Below, piece after piece: positions 1-9,864 of a stretch of DNA of 64,000 bases. A program made the translations under genes and the position numbers. Position 1 is the first letter of the stretch. Each line of letters starts with the position of its first letter. The notes under the pieces are model-generated. The model was not told where the DNA came from and ran no database searches. It was given only the letters and a program-made list of their open reading frames with translations. This DNA comes from Prorocentrum cordatum (Eukaryota; Sar; Dinophyceae; Prorocentrales; Prorocentraceae), in assembly GCA_963575745.1 (NCBI GenBank), contig CAUYUJ010014343.1:37501-101500 (forward strand). Direction: 5' to 3'.

Positions 1-266
1 CTCCTCCTTTTTCCTCCACCTGGGCCCCCAAGTGGTTCCAAACTGCCTGCCATAGGCCCCCGAGAGGCGTGCCGCGAGATCCCGAAACGCATACAAGACG
101 CCTCTAACCCATAACCCATAACCCAGAGCCGTTTCTCCGTGCCCCCCTTCTCCCCCTCCTCCTTTTTCCTCCACCTGGGGCCCCAAGTGGTTCCAAACTG
201 CCTGCCGTAGGCGCCCGAGAAGCGCGCCGCGAGATCCCGATACACATACAAGAAGCCTCTATCCCA
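1..266. repeat. 156-bp direct duplication at window edge
   Basis: Bases 1-112 and 157-266 are two copies of one sequence (CTCCTCCTTTTTCCTCC, CCAAGTGGTTCCAAACTGCC, GCCGCGAGATCCCGA) with about 10% differences. Between them lies a short CCCATAACCCATAACCC tract. The array may continue to the left of the window. No gene seen. Confidence 0.7.
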
Positions 267-425
267 TACTCCACCTCATCCCTCATCCTCCTCCACATCC
301 TCCTCGTCTCCCTCCTCGTCTTCCTCCCCCACCTCATCCTCATCCTCCTCAACCTCTTCCTCCGCCTCCTCCTCCTCCTCCTCGATTCTTCTCCCTCCCA
401 TCCTCCGCCTCACCCCCCATCTTTC
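267..425. repeat. CCT/TCC-rich low-complexity tract
   Basis: Imperfect pyrimidine triplets (CCTCCT, CTCCTC, CATCCTC) fill this stretch just beyond the 3' end of the Helitron ORF. Open frames on the complementary strand code only Glu/Arg/Gly runs and are not credible genes. Confidence 0.7.
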
Positions 426-442
426 TCTCCCCGCCCGATTGG

Positions 443-3400
443 TCATCGTTTGCACGCCTTGCACTCCAGGGTGCTGGGAGGGTCAGGAAACGCCGACTTC
501 GGCAGTTTTCTCTTGCACGCGCCGCTGCACTCATATCCCACGCAACTGCGCGCTGTGAACCCGAGTTTCTCGCAGCCTCTGCGCACCACTTTGGTTCCTT
601 TCGCCTTTCGATGATCTCCCACTTGTCCCTGCTTCAAATGTTTCGTGTCCGAGAACGCTCCTCCGCACGCCGCGCGCGTCAGCGGCTTCGCGTCCGCCCC
701 GGCTGTCCGCGCGTGAGTCGCTGCCTCCGCATTGCCCCGCCGCGCCTCGTCCTCTCGCACCTCCGCGCATTCCCGACAGAGCCTGTCGCCCGCTGCAGGG
801 CTCCCGGAGAACGCCGACTTCGGTAGTCTTCTCTTGCGCGCGCTGCTGCACTGATGCGCCTGGCAACTGCGCGCTGTGAGCCCGAGTTCCTTGCAGCCTC
901 CGCACGCCACCTTGGCTCCTTTCGCCTTTCGATGATCTTCCACTTGTCCCTGCTTCAAATGTTTCGTGTCCGAAAACTCTTCCCCGCGCGCCGCGCAAGT
1001 TAGCGGTTTCGCTTCCGCCTCTGCTTTTCGCTTGCGATTCAACTCGTTGTCCCCGCCCTTCGCGTCGCGCGCGCACGTCCTGCAAAGCTTCTCCCCCGCG
1101 CCCTTGGAGTCGCACTGGTTCGCCGCCACTTCCGCCTCCGTCTTCGAGAAATTCATGCACTTCGCGCGCCGAATCTTGAATTTCTCCTGCACCTTCTCCT
1201 GCCACGCCCCCGACTCCTCCCGTGACTTCCGCGCCTTCGCAGGTCCCGCGCATCTCTCGCACTTGCTCGTCCTTGCGTACACTCGCCCCCCGCGAGCCTC
1301 GTTCTCTGGCGTCCTCGGGCCCATCGCGGCCCACGTCTTGCATTCGGTGCACCACTTCTCGCCTGCCTCCTTCAACTCTTCCGTGCAATCTCGACAGAAA
1401 CTCGGCCCATCCTGTTCCTTGAACTCTGTGGGCGTGAAATCCGCTTTCTCCTTCAAGGTGCTACATTTACTGCACATCTTACGGGGTATCAACTCTGCCT
1501 CTACGTCCGCCCACGGCGCCTCCTCCCCGCGCAACTTGCCCAGCAGATACTTCGCCCCTTCCATCTCTCCATGCGCATACGGCTTCAACTCAAACGGGCG
1601 ATATATCAGCGACCCTCTACGGGTCTTCACGCGGGCGATGGCCACGTAACTCGACATCCAACTCACATTTCGACCCTCCTGCAAATCTGCGATGACGGCG
1701 TCCAGGGATCGGCCCTGCGCTGCGTGCGCCGCGCTTGCCAGGCCTGGCGATATCAGAAACTGCTTCCGCCGAACCCCCAACACGGGCTTCTTTCGGTACG
1801 CGTCCAAGAACCAGACTCGCTGTCTCGGCGCAATCGGATACAACCCAGGCCCCGGCATGCTCTTCAGCGCCCACGCGCCCGTATGAAAGTCGAGCACGAT
1901 CTGCCGCGGCATCCTTCGCAGCGTGACTTCTGCAGCGTCCGCGACGGCACCCTCGTCCTCGTCGACTACCCATGAGTGAATCGTCGCGTGGCAGCCGCGG
2001 AGCAGTTGTTTCTCTCCCCTATCCAAATGATCCGTCAGAACAACGGGCATGCCCGCCGCCAGCGGCAGCCGCCCTGGCATATCTGCGCATGCTTTATCAT
2101 GGTATCCCAGCCACCGGATCTTGTCAGAAGACGTGTATGGCCGTTTTTGGCGGGATCCATGACGCGCCGCGCCCCTCGCGTACACCCACGAAATTTGCTT
2201 CCCCTCGCTCGCGGCCCAGTCCACGGCGCGCCGACGTGCGACTTTACATTTTACATCCTGGTTCGGGTAAATCGCGGTCGCCCTTACGAGCTCCGGCAAT
2301 AAGAACCTCTCGTCATCGGGCCCCGTTGCGACCAACTGCCGTCTCCAGCGCTCTGCTGCACAACGCCCGCACTCCTGCGTGTTGTCTTTGGCAATGGCCT
2401 CTGCGTTCTTCGCACAGTGGTCCGACCCGCACGTGGGCCCACACCCCACCCACGACCCGGCTACGTCCGTCGGTAGGCCGTGCAGAAACTGGCGCGCCCG
2501 TTCGCTCAGGCCCCCGCGCCGGAACTCGTCCTGGACACTCAGGAACCACTCGTCATGACCTTCCAACCGCTTGCACTCCACTAGCTCGGTCATTCCTGCT
2601 ACGGACCCGCGACCCTCGCCCCAGAATATGCAATGCCCATGGTCCTCTCCCGCGCTTGGTGCGCACTGCCTTGCCTTGCGAACCCACGACGTCGGGATGG
2701 CGTTCAAGGGCGCCCCCCCCGGCGGCTCGAGCTGGTAGAAATCCCCACAGAACAACGCATTCACCCCTCCAAAAGGCCTGTCCACCCCTTCGGCGTCTAC
2801 CTTCCCCTGCCGCGCCGCCGACATGACCGACCGCAAATGCGCGTCCAACTCCGTAAGGAAGGTCGCACTCACCATGCTGATCTCATCGATGATTAACCAC
2901 CGCCACTGTTGTATTCGACGGGCAGCCTCCACCTTCTTCGACCCGTCCGACCCGCGCTTCTGCGTGCTCTCCGACCCGCTCGCAAATGGCGTCATCCCAA
3001 AAGCCGCATGCAACGTGTGCCCGTCAAGCGCCGACGCGTTCGTGGCCTGTAGTGCCGCCACTTGGAAATCCAGCCCGTGTCTCCATTTCATGATCCCCTC
3101 GAACACGTGCGTCTGCAAGGCGCCCACCACGCAGCTCTTACCTGTTCCTGGCCCCCCGTGCAACATCCACAACAACGGTTCTCCGCTAACCCGTCCCGCG
3201 TCGTCCTCCGCGCACTCCTCTATCATCCTGCTGACGACTCTCCCGACCACTTCCCGCTGCTTTTCGTTGAGCTTCACCGGGCGCTCCTCCTCGGGCCCGC
3301 TGAGACTCGCTCTCCACTTTCTCAGCTCCCGCGCGGTGCCCGCCGCTTCGGACTGAATGCGCCCGTCTTCGCCTTCATAGCTCGCGAGGGGGTCTCCACT

Positions 3401-3823
3401 CTCTTTGGCTTGCGACGCCCTCGCCTCCGCTTCCCTCCTCTTTACTGCCGCGCCCGTCACTTCCTGGCGACCGTCTGCGTGCGCCCACCCGCCCGCTGGC
3501 GGCCCCCCCCCCCGCCGCCTGGAAGCCGCCCCCACACGCGTGCAGACAGCGCCATCGCATCCGCACTCTGTCGACGAGCTGCCGCCACTGCTTCCGTCGT
3601 CAGCCGCTCCTGGTCTTCCATGCGCGTGCCCCCGACATGCACCCGCCTCCTCGATTCGTCGCTGAATAGGTCGTCCTCGTGCTTCCCTCCCGACTCCTCC
3701 CCATCTGGTCGCATGTCTACGACGTTCATGTAATGCTGCACGTGCCGTTTCGCTTCTTCGCACGCCAGGCCCCCGTCCAGCCACTCCCGTGCAACGACGC
3801 CCGTCGGCTGGCCATCCGCGCAC
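443..3823 (-). CDS. Helitron Pif1-like helicase domain with cysteine-rich C-terminal tail
   Basis: SF1B helicase part of the Helitron protein, which unwinds DNA during rolling-circle transposition. Visible motifs: Walker A HGGPGTGKS near residue 220, Walker B IIDEISMV near 310, motif FCGDFYQLEPP near 355, and a C-terminal helicase core ending near SYVAIARVKTRRGSL. Residues 1 to about 105 are probably out of frame: the upstream frame joins at the C11 run 3503-3513. The last 350 residues are unusual. They hold several CxxC pairs (CSKC, FCRDC, WCTEC, CERC) and two near-identical modules of about 100 residues (DNA about 775-1010 and 460-690) with SDTKHLKQGQV, DHRKAKG and LPKSAF, ending CKACKR. 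These look like zinc-binding repeats; a resemblance to Stc1-type CxxC...CxxC modules is inference. Confidence 0.85.
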   Translation of the reverse strand: MRGWPADGRRCTGVAGRGPGVRRSETARAALHERRRHATRWGGVGREARGRPIQRRIEEAGACRGHAHGRPGAADDGSSGGSSSTECGCDGAVCTRVGAASRRRGGGPPAGGWAHADGRQEVTGAAVKRREAEARASQAKESGDPLASYEGEDGRIQSEAAGTARELRKWRASLSGPEEERPVKLNEKQREVVGRVVSRMIEECAEDDAGRVSGEPLLWMLHGGPGTGKSCVVGALQTHVFEGIMKWRHGLDFQVAALQATNASALDGHTLHAAFGMTPFASGSESTQKRGSDGSKKVEAARRIQQWRWLIIDEISMVSATFLTELDAHLRSVMSAARQGKVDAEGVDRPFGGVNALFCGDFYQLEPPGGAPLNAIPTSWVRKARQCAPSAGEDHGHCIFWGEGRGSVAGMTELVECKRLEGHDEWFLSVQDEFRRGGLSERARQFLHGLPTDVAGSWVGCGPTCGSDHCAKNAEAIAKDNTQECGRCAAERWRRQLVATGPDDERFLLPELVRATAIYPNQDVKCKVARRRAVDWAASEGKQISWVYARGAARHGSRQKRPYTSSDKIRWLGYHDKACADMPGRLPLAAGMPVVLTDHLDRGEKQLLRGCHATIHSWVVDEDEGAVADAAEVTLRRMPRQIVLDFHTGAWALKSMPGPGLYPIAPRQRVWFLDAYRKKPVLGVRRKQFLISPGLASAAHAAQGRSLDAVIADLQEGRNVSWMSSYVAIARVKTRRGSLIYRPFELKPYAHGEMEGAKYLLGKLRGEEAPWADVEAELIPRKMCSKCSTLKEKADFTPTEFKEQDGPSFCRDCTEELKEAGEKWCTECKTWAAMGPRTPENEARGGRVYARTSKCERCAGPAKARKSREESGAWQEKVQEKFKIRRAKCMNFSKTEAEVAANQCDSKGAGEKLCRTCARDAKGGDNELNRKRKAEAEAKPLTCAARGEEFSDTKHLKQGQVEDHRKAKGAKVACGGCKELGLTARSCQAHQCSSARKRRLPKSAFSGSPAAGDRLCRECAEVREDEARRGNAEAATHARTAGADAKPLTRAACGGAFSDTKHLKQGQVGDHRKAKGTKVVRRGCEKLGFTARSCVGYECSGACKRKLPKSAFPDPPSTLECKACKR

Positions 3824-4848
3824 CAGTCCGACACCCGGGACGCCCCGTCCACGTCAGACTCCTGCAATGTGAACGGCCGGAAGTACGCCATGAGTATCAA
3901 CCCGTTCCTGTCTTCCTCCCCGGGCCTGTGCTTCGGCTGCGGCGCGCCATGGAAGCTCGGGTTCCGCGGCCGCTCATTCCGCACAAGGACCCACCTGTGC
4001 CGAGTCGTTTCCATGCCGGGCACGTCTGGGAACGCCACCCATCTGTCACAACCTTCACCGCGAACGACGTAATCCGTTCCGAGGGTCAACGGAGGCTCTG
4101 GCCCGATGGTCCGTTTCGCTCGCTCTAGTTTCGCTCTGCCGGCTTGTGTGAGAACCGCGTGGTACACTGCTTCCTCGTCTTCGCCTTCCTCTTGTTTGCA
4201 CTTCGGCTTCGTCAAAAACCGCGTCAGCTCGAGTCGCCAGTACCTGTAAAACTCATGCACAGACAAAAACTTCAGCTCTGGAGCCCACGCAGAGTCCAAT
4301 GGCCGCATGCCATACAGCACTGCTGGGTTTTTTTCGAAACTACCCTGGGCCTCTTCGCACGCCTGCCATCGCGCTCGATATGGCACCGCCCTGGCCCCGA
4401 CCTGTCTGACGCCACGCCGCACTCGCGCTCGACGAGGCGTACCACATCGAAACCAGGGACCATGGCCGTCTTCGTTGTCTTCATAATGTTTGCGGCCGTT
4501 ACGTCTCGCGCATCCCCATACGCGCGCAGGTTCACACTCTCCTGCGCTGAACGCACAATCCCCTTCCCGTACAGGTCCGACAGGAGCCGCGTGATGTGCC
4601 TGTGCGCCACGCACGACGCACTCCTGTCCTTCACTTTCCCACTCAGTGCATGATGGCCTTTTTTTGATTTCCTTCACCTCATTGAACGACGTGGCCAGCC
4701 GCTTCGCTCCGTAGTCACACGCGTAGCCCGCCTGCGCGTTCTGCGCCCGCTGCGCCGCGAGAACAATATCTTTCGCCTTCGCACCTTCCCAGCACCTTTC
4801 TGTGCAAACCGTCCCGTCGTGTGTTTCTTCCAGGATTGATTGGAAAAC
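3503..4848 (-). CDS. Helitron Rep tyrosine motif and Rep-helicase linker (frameshifted)
   Basis: Holds the two catalytic tyrosines of the HUH nuclease: QAGYACDYGAKR, with Tyr codons at 4723-4725 and 4711-4713 and a following lysine, matching the YxxxYxxK pattern of Helitron Rep. Downstream comes RHITRLLSDLYGKG, then FLSVHEFYRYW, a region typical of the Rep-helicase linker. Three pieces in two frames are needed. The shifts fall at T7 (4652-4658) and T7 (4328-4334), then the frame runs on to the C11 run at 3503-3513 and passes into the helicase frame. Upstream it must be joined to the HUH frame near an A4 at 4844-4847. Confidence 0.75.
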
Positions 4849-5690
4849 GATGCGGCAACTGCAGATCCGAGTTGAAATTCAGCCCCACCCCACCGCTCAG
4901 AATTGCAGGCAGCGTACCGTTGAGATTATCTTCGTTTTGCGGCCCGTGCAGACATCCGGTCACGCCCCCCCGGCCCGTGCTCGGCATTGCGCGGCTTCTG
5001 AGGAAGCCCTGGCACAACAGAACGGTCTTATCTACCTGCCACGTAGTCCGCGGGAAGAAACTTTTGCACTTGGTCGGATCGTCGTCCCGCTGACAGTGAA
5101 GTAACGGCATCATCTGGCGCTTCCGCGCGTTATACTTGTGCACGTGGTTCTGGCGGTGCCCCTGGCCGCGCTGCACGCACTCCCCTACATATTTCCGATG
5201 CCACCACGTGGCGCCGCTTGTCGTCTCTCCCGCGTCGTCGGCTGTCCCACTCCTACCTAGCGCCCGCTCGATCTGTGCATCTGACTGCGCTAGATACTTC
5301 TCCCCGCCCAGGAGGTCATCCGTTCCTCCACACGCTGGCCAATTACCCTCAACCCGCTCCTTCTCCTGTCGCCACGCGTCGACGTCTTCGTAGACCTGTC
5401 TGCATACGTGCCGCTTGTACTTGGCGCACCCGCATAGCAATTCTGCCAGCCTCTCCCGAGGGAGCCGAAGAATCTCGTGTAGCGGCGTGTGCTGATGCAT
5501 ACACTGCACGAAAAGTTGCGCGTGCACGTGCAAGCTCCCCGCTGACTTCTGCGCTTCTATGGACCCGTACAGTCCATCCACCCTTCCGGCGCACCCCCCT
5601 ATAAGCTTCGCGTTACTGCCATTCAAATCCGCACACTTGCAGTCGGGGCAGCGCGGACACCAGCGCAGACCAAATAGATGCGACCAAACC
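4849..5690 (-). CDS. Helitron Rep HUH nuclease domain
   Basis: Contains EAQKSAGSLHVHAQLF, the Rep HUH motif: two metal-binding histidines (codons 5528-5530 and 5522-5524) around a hydrophobic residue, preceded by the E-x-Q-K-x-G signature of Helitron Rep. N-terminal to it is a CPRCPDCKCAD cluster. C-terminal to it are CAKYKRHVC, WWHRKYVGECVQRGQGHRQNHVHKY and FFPRTTWQVDKT. The domain cuts and religates single strands with the tyrosines encoded just downstream. The frame is open from 5884 to 4715 but the homologous part is about 5690 to 4850. Confidence 0.82.
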
Positions 5691-6579
5691 AAACCAACCA
5701 TCGTGCGGAATCCATCCACGCCCGCCAGCGGGCCCCGCGCCAAACACGCCAACGTCGGGGATGTCCCTCTCCAATATGCCCACTGGCATTGCCAGATACA
5801 CGTCGTCTGCGGCGGCATCGCGTTCCTGGGTCCAATCGGGCCCCCACAGGCCGCCGTGCGTGCTTCCGAACTCGGCCTGCACACGTCGCCTGTTCACCGG
5901 GTCATCTCGACGGGATCGACTCATGCGCATCATTATGAGATTATGCCTCTCGTCGGGTGACATGGTGAAAAACACCGGAACGCCTTGGGCAACCCGCGCC
6001 GCATGCGTGTCGTACCGCATCAGTGTCCGCACCTCATTCGTTCCCGCGGTCTTCCGGTTGATTGCCTGCGCCCCCCGAGCCATCCGCTGCGCGGTCTCTG
6101 ACAACGACGTCGCAAATTTCAACTTGTTCACATCGCCGTTCACCGCGCGACGTTGACCGGTGCCTGGCTCCTCGTAGCTCCCCCGCAGCGCTTCCGCTAT
6201 GCTGACCGCTGCTTCTTCCATGTGCGAGAAATCGCGGTCGCCCTGATCTTCCACCTGCTCGTGGTCCGCGAATAAACGCATGCTTCTCGACGTGTTCAGA
6301 GCGCTCTGGTACAATAACGAAGACATCGTGAAGCCAAACCGCCAATCTCGCCGGAGCTGCGATTCCACGCGCCGGGTCATGATGCGCGTCCAGAGAGGAA
6401 GTTCGACTCTTGGGGCCTCCGGCCCCCGCCTGTGGCGACTCGTCTCTGACCACTCCGGCATGTCGGGCATGCCCGTGCCGAACTTGAAACAGAAGGGGAA
6501 AGCCACGCCAAAAAACCAAGGCACGAACTGGCTCATCATCTCGGTGCCTGGCGAAGCAACCAGGCGCAAACGCATTTTT
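5691..6579 (-). CDS. Helitron-like N-terminal domain
   Basis: The frame 6575-5613 codes FFGVAFPFCFKFGTGMPD near its start and GTNEVRTLMRYDTHAAR, GVPVFFTMSPDERHNLIMMR further on. The same spaced blocks (FPxLFPFGxG..., GVPSxFFTxxPxD.HxPLxLRL) mark the Helitron-like N domain that precedes HUH in Rep-Hel proteins. It joins the upstream frame at the A5 run 6575-6579 (minus reading GGCGGAAAAATGCG). At its 3' side it must shift near 5690-5700 to reach the CPRCPDCKC and HUH frame. Confidence 0.72.
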
Positions 6580-6989
6580 CCGCCCAGGTGCCGCGACCCG
6601 CTTCATCCGTGAGCACGAGGTTGTGCCGCTGAGTGGTCTCCCCGACCTCAGCCACGCTGCGCATTCCACTGCTCGTGCACCGCAAACGCCCGTTCTCCCG
6701 ATCGCCGAGAAAGTGCGCGGTCATTGCAACAACGGGATCTCTCCACGCTGCAGCTGCGAAGCGCACTCCTGCGTCGCCCGGCCCGCTCGGCGCTTTCTGG
6801 TCGTCACCAGCTTCCGCTGTCGCATCACCGACGCCTTCCGCGAGCCGCGCGAACGCGGACTCCGTCATCGCGTTCGCGTCCACGTCATTACAGCTGGACT
6901 TCTCCATCACCGCCATGTTCGGGATGCGGCGATTCACGTCCTCGCAGGCTTCTTCGACCGTCGCCTTCGCGCCATCCGACGGCGTCGCG
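6580..6989 (-). CDS. Helitron protein segment between DUF6570-like and N-domain
   Basis: Open minus-strand frame (VNRRIPNMAVMEKSSCNDVD ... LRCTSSGMRSVAEVGE) that bridges the two neighbouring Helitron segments. The upstream join is at the T8 run 6990-6997 and the downstream join at 6575-6579. No motif of its own is recognised; it is assigned by position and by continuity of the predicted polyprotein. Confidence 0.5.
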
Positions 6990-6997
6990 TTTTTTTT

Positions 6998-8033
6998 GCA
7001 CCATCACCTTGTCCAAATGGTTGTCATAGGGAAGCAGGCGAATGAGTTCTGGCGGAACGCCGTTCCTCGGAAGGCTCTCTGCGCGCGCATCCACGCGGTC
7101 CGCGCCCTCGTGCGCGAACGCCCGGTGCCCGCGGGATATCGTCTTTTTGATATGGTGCTTCACAGCGTCCCGCCGCACTGTTGCCTGATGGATGAACTGC
7201 GGCACGTTCTGCTTCGTTGTAGCGTCGCCCACCTTCAATAGAACCTGCGCTACAAGGGCGAGCTCACTACCCACGCGCGGCAAGGCGACGCCTCCCGCGC
7301 TCTGTTGGAATCTCTCCTTTCGCCGCAATTCTGCAAAGATACCCTGCCACGGCAACGCGAACGAGGTTGCATTCCCGCGCGCCGCAACCCGCGTTTCCTG
7401 CATCCCTGCGACCGAGTCGAACAGATTCTGGTACTTCACTTCCAGCGAGAAGCATATCATCGAGGTTACGCACGGACTGCAACATATCATCTCCATCACG
7501 GTCATTCCGTCGTCGTACATGCTGCGTGGCCCATAGAACGTCATAAGATCGTTCGCCAGGCAGCGCGCAGGCATCACTGGCTTCTCCCGTGCCTCTGCTC
7601 CGTCCCACTTCATGTTCGGGGTCTTGAGGCCCGCGGCGCACTCCCGACAGACCGGCACTTCGCACTGAGGACGCGCGGTCTTCGCTTCCACGCGCCCGCC
7701 CGTGCAGCACACATCCTCTGGACAGCATAACAAGTCGAACCAGCCCCCGGGCACTCCTGACCCACGAGAGCACTGCGCGCGCAGCTTATATTCGCGGAAT
7801 TGTTCCACATGTTTCATCAGGTCGAGCTGCTCGTTTCCCTCCTCGTACCTGCACCTCCGCAAGTACGCAGGGAGACCGAACTCCCGCCGGGCGTCCGCGA
7901 TGGACCACGCACCCAGGCGCGCTACTCGAGCGCAGGCGGGGGTGGGCGAGCGCAGGCGTACCCCCCAGACACGCCCCCCATCGTCGACCCCCCCGGCCCC
8001 AGGAAAACAAATTATGCTAACGGAGTTCCCCAC
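6998..8033 (-). CDS. DUF6570-like N-terminal part of Helitron protein
   Basis: The frame 8033-6888 has paired cysteines (LLCCPEDVCCTG, CEVPVCRECAAGLKTP) followed by PARCLANDLMTFYGP and MEMICCSPCVTSMICF, the pattern of the DUF6570 region often found at the N-terminus of Helitron helicase proteins (CxxC, then SLANGMWxGxxP, then LTxxEExLIA). The start at 8033 is the most upstream Met; the real initiator is unknown and could be a spliced exon. After the T8 run at 6990-6997 the frame becomes nonsense and the next segment takes over. Confidence 0.7.
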
Positions 8034-8079
8034 ATGAGAACTTTTTTGGGTCCTGGGCCCTCACCCCCCCTAGAACCCC

Positions 8080-9338
8080 CCCCTCCCTGGAGGAGTGGGC
8101 GGGGCCTCCCTGGAGGGGCGGGAAGCACAAAATCTGATAAATAATATGGTAAACACACGCGCCCCACGCTCTGGCGGGGCCTCCCTGGAGGGGCGGGAGG
8201 GGCACGAAACCTGATAAATATCATGGTATTCGAATGCCCTCCTCGCTCTGGCGGGGCCTCCGTGGAGGGGCGGGAGGGGCACGAATCCTAATAAATAGCA
8301 TGTGATCCGAATATCCCCCTCGCTCAGGCGGGGCCTCCCTGGAGGGGTGGGAGGGGCGCAAAACCTGATAAATAGCATGTGATCCGAATGCCCTCCTCGC
8401 TCAGGCGGGGCCGCCCTGGAGAGGTGGGAGGGGCGCGAAATCTGGCAAATTGCATGTGATCCGAATGCCCTCCTCGCTCAGGCTCGGCCCCCCTGGAGGG
8501 GTGGGAGGGGCGCGGAACTTAATAAATTGCATGCGATCCGAATGCCCTCCTCGCTCAGGCGGGGCCTCCCCGGAGGAGTGGGATGGGGCACGAGACCTGA
8601 TAAATAACATGTGAACCGAAGGCCCTCCTCGCTCAGGCGGGGCCTCCTTGGAGGGGTGGGAGGGGCGCGGAACCTGATAAACAGCAAGTGATCCGAATGC
8701 CCTCCTCGCTCTGGCGGGGCCTCCCTGGAGGGGTGGGACATGCGATCCGAATGCCCTCCTCGCTCAGGCGGGGCCTCCCTGGAGGGGTGGGAGGGGCGCG
8801 AAACCGGATAAATAGCATGTGAACCGAATGCCCCCCTCGCTCAGGCGGGGCCTCCATGGAGGGGTGGGAGGGGCGCGAAACCTGATAAATAGCATGCGAT
8901 CCGAATACCCTCCTCGCTCAGGCGGGGCCGCCCTGGAGGGGTGGGAGGGGCGCGAAACCTGATAAGTAGCAAGTGATCCGAATGCCCTCCTCGCTCTGGC
9001 GGGGCCTCCCTGCAGGGGTGGGAGGGGCGCGGAACCTGAAAAATAGCATGTGATCCGAATGCCCTCCTCGCTCAAGCGGGGCCTCCCTGGAGGGTGGGAG
9101 GGGCGCGAAACCTGATAAATAGCATGTGATCCGAATACCCTCCTCGCTCAGGCGGGGCCTCTCTGGAGGGGTGGGAGGGGCGCGAAACCTTATAAATAGC
9201 ATGCGATCCGAATGCCCGCCTCGCTCAGGCGGGGCCTCCCTGGAGGGGTGGGAGGGGCGCGAAACCTGATAAATAGCATGCGATTCGAATGCCCTCCTCG
9301 CTCAGGCGGGGCCTCCCTGGAGGGGCGGGAAGGGCGCA
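8080..9338. repeat. 77-bp minisatellite, about 16 units
   Basis: Units begin GGCGGGGCCTCCCTGGAGGG and run through GGCGCGAAACCTGATAAATA to GATCCGAATGCCCTCCTCGC. Unit starts at about 8174, 8251, 8328 and 8405 show a 77-bp period; one unit near 8730 is shortened. Each unit holds the self-complementary block GGGGCCTCCCTGGAGGGG. The overlapping long minus-strand frames are repeat artefacts. Confidence 0.9.
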
Positions 9339-9354
9339 AACTATACCAAACCCG

Positions 9355-9545
9355 CTATTGCATAGCAGGGATGGTATGGCATTGTGTGGTTCGTATGGGA
9401 TTGGTATAATGTGGTGTGGTATGTTCTGGCATGGCATGGCATGGAATGGTCGGCATGGCATGGCATCGGAGGCGGGAGGCGGGAGGGGGAAGGAGAAGGA
9501 GAAGGAGAAGGAGAAGGAGAAGGAGAAGGAGAAGGAGAGGATGTT
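9355..9545. repeat. GGCATGG-type repeat followed by (GGAGAA)n
   Basis: 9360-9475 holds degenerate TGGCATGGCATGG and GGTATGG units; 9485-9540 is a near-perfect GGAGAA hexamer array. Coding frames over it are low complexity. Confidence 0.75.
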
Positions 9546-9719
9546 CTGGGAAAACAAGAACCCCACTCAAGATTTGGGGAATTTTCCGAGACGGTCCAAG
9601 CGTGGAAACCGGGCCCCCCACCCCCCCCCCACACCACGCCCGGGCTCTGGCAGGAGATCCTTCGCTGCGCGAGCCCACCCCCGACTTGCAGTCGCACCCG
9701 AGGCGGCCCAGGCCTGACA

Positions 9720-9864
9720 AAACAGCCGAGCCGGGGCACTCCACGTCGTAGTCACCGGTGGACGCCGGCTCACCGACCAATGCATCCCATAAGCCGCCGC
9801 CGCGCCCGGCGCTCGGAGGCGCATGACTGCCCCCAGGCGGTTTCTCAGCCAAAAGCGGCCCCAC
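9720..9864 (-). other. short exon-like minus-strand frame
   Basis: The minus frame reads MGPLLAEKPPGG, then LWDALVGEPASTGDYDVE, mixed composition unlike the flanking repeats. No splice sites or family recognised; it may be an exon fragment or chance. Confidence 0.2.

Larger units (their letters stand above)
443..8033 (-). mobile_element. Helitron rolling-circle transposon, Rep/helicase coding region
   Basis: Read on the minus strand, the segment carries in order a DUF6570-like cysteine region (about 7.8-7.2 kb), a Helitron-like N-terminal domain (about 6.5-5.7 kb), the Rep HUH motif (5522-5530), the paired catalytic tyrosines (4711-4725) and a Pif1 helicase (about 3.3-1.6 kb). That is the canonical Helitron Rep-Hel order. 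The protein would nick one strand, replicate by rolling circle and unwind the donor. The frame breaks about seven times, so as read it is non-autonomous, but most breaks lie on homopolymers (A5, T7, T7, T8, C11) and may be indel errors. I could not place the 5'-TC and 3'-CTRR termini. Confidence 0.88.

Noticed and set aside
3514-3823. First 100 or so residues of the helicase ORF as genuine protein
   Set aside because: The alternative frame across 3514-3823 continues the Rep-helicase linker with better composition; the switch is at the C11 run.
8012-9202. Series of overlapping proline-rich minus-strand ORFs
   Set aside because: The 77-bp period shifts frame each unit and every frame is open; this is a minisatellite.
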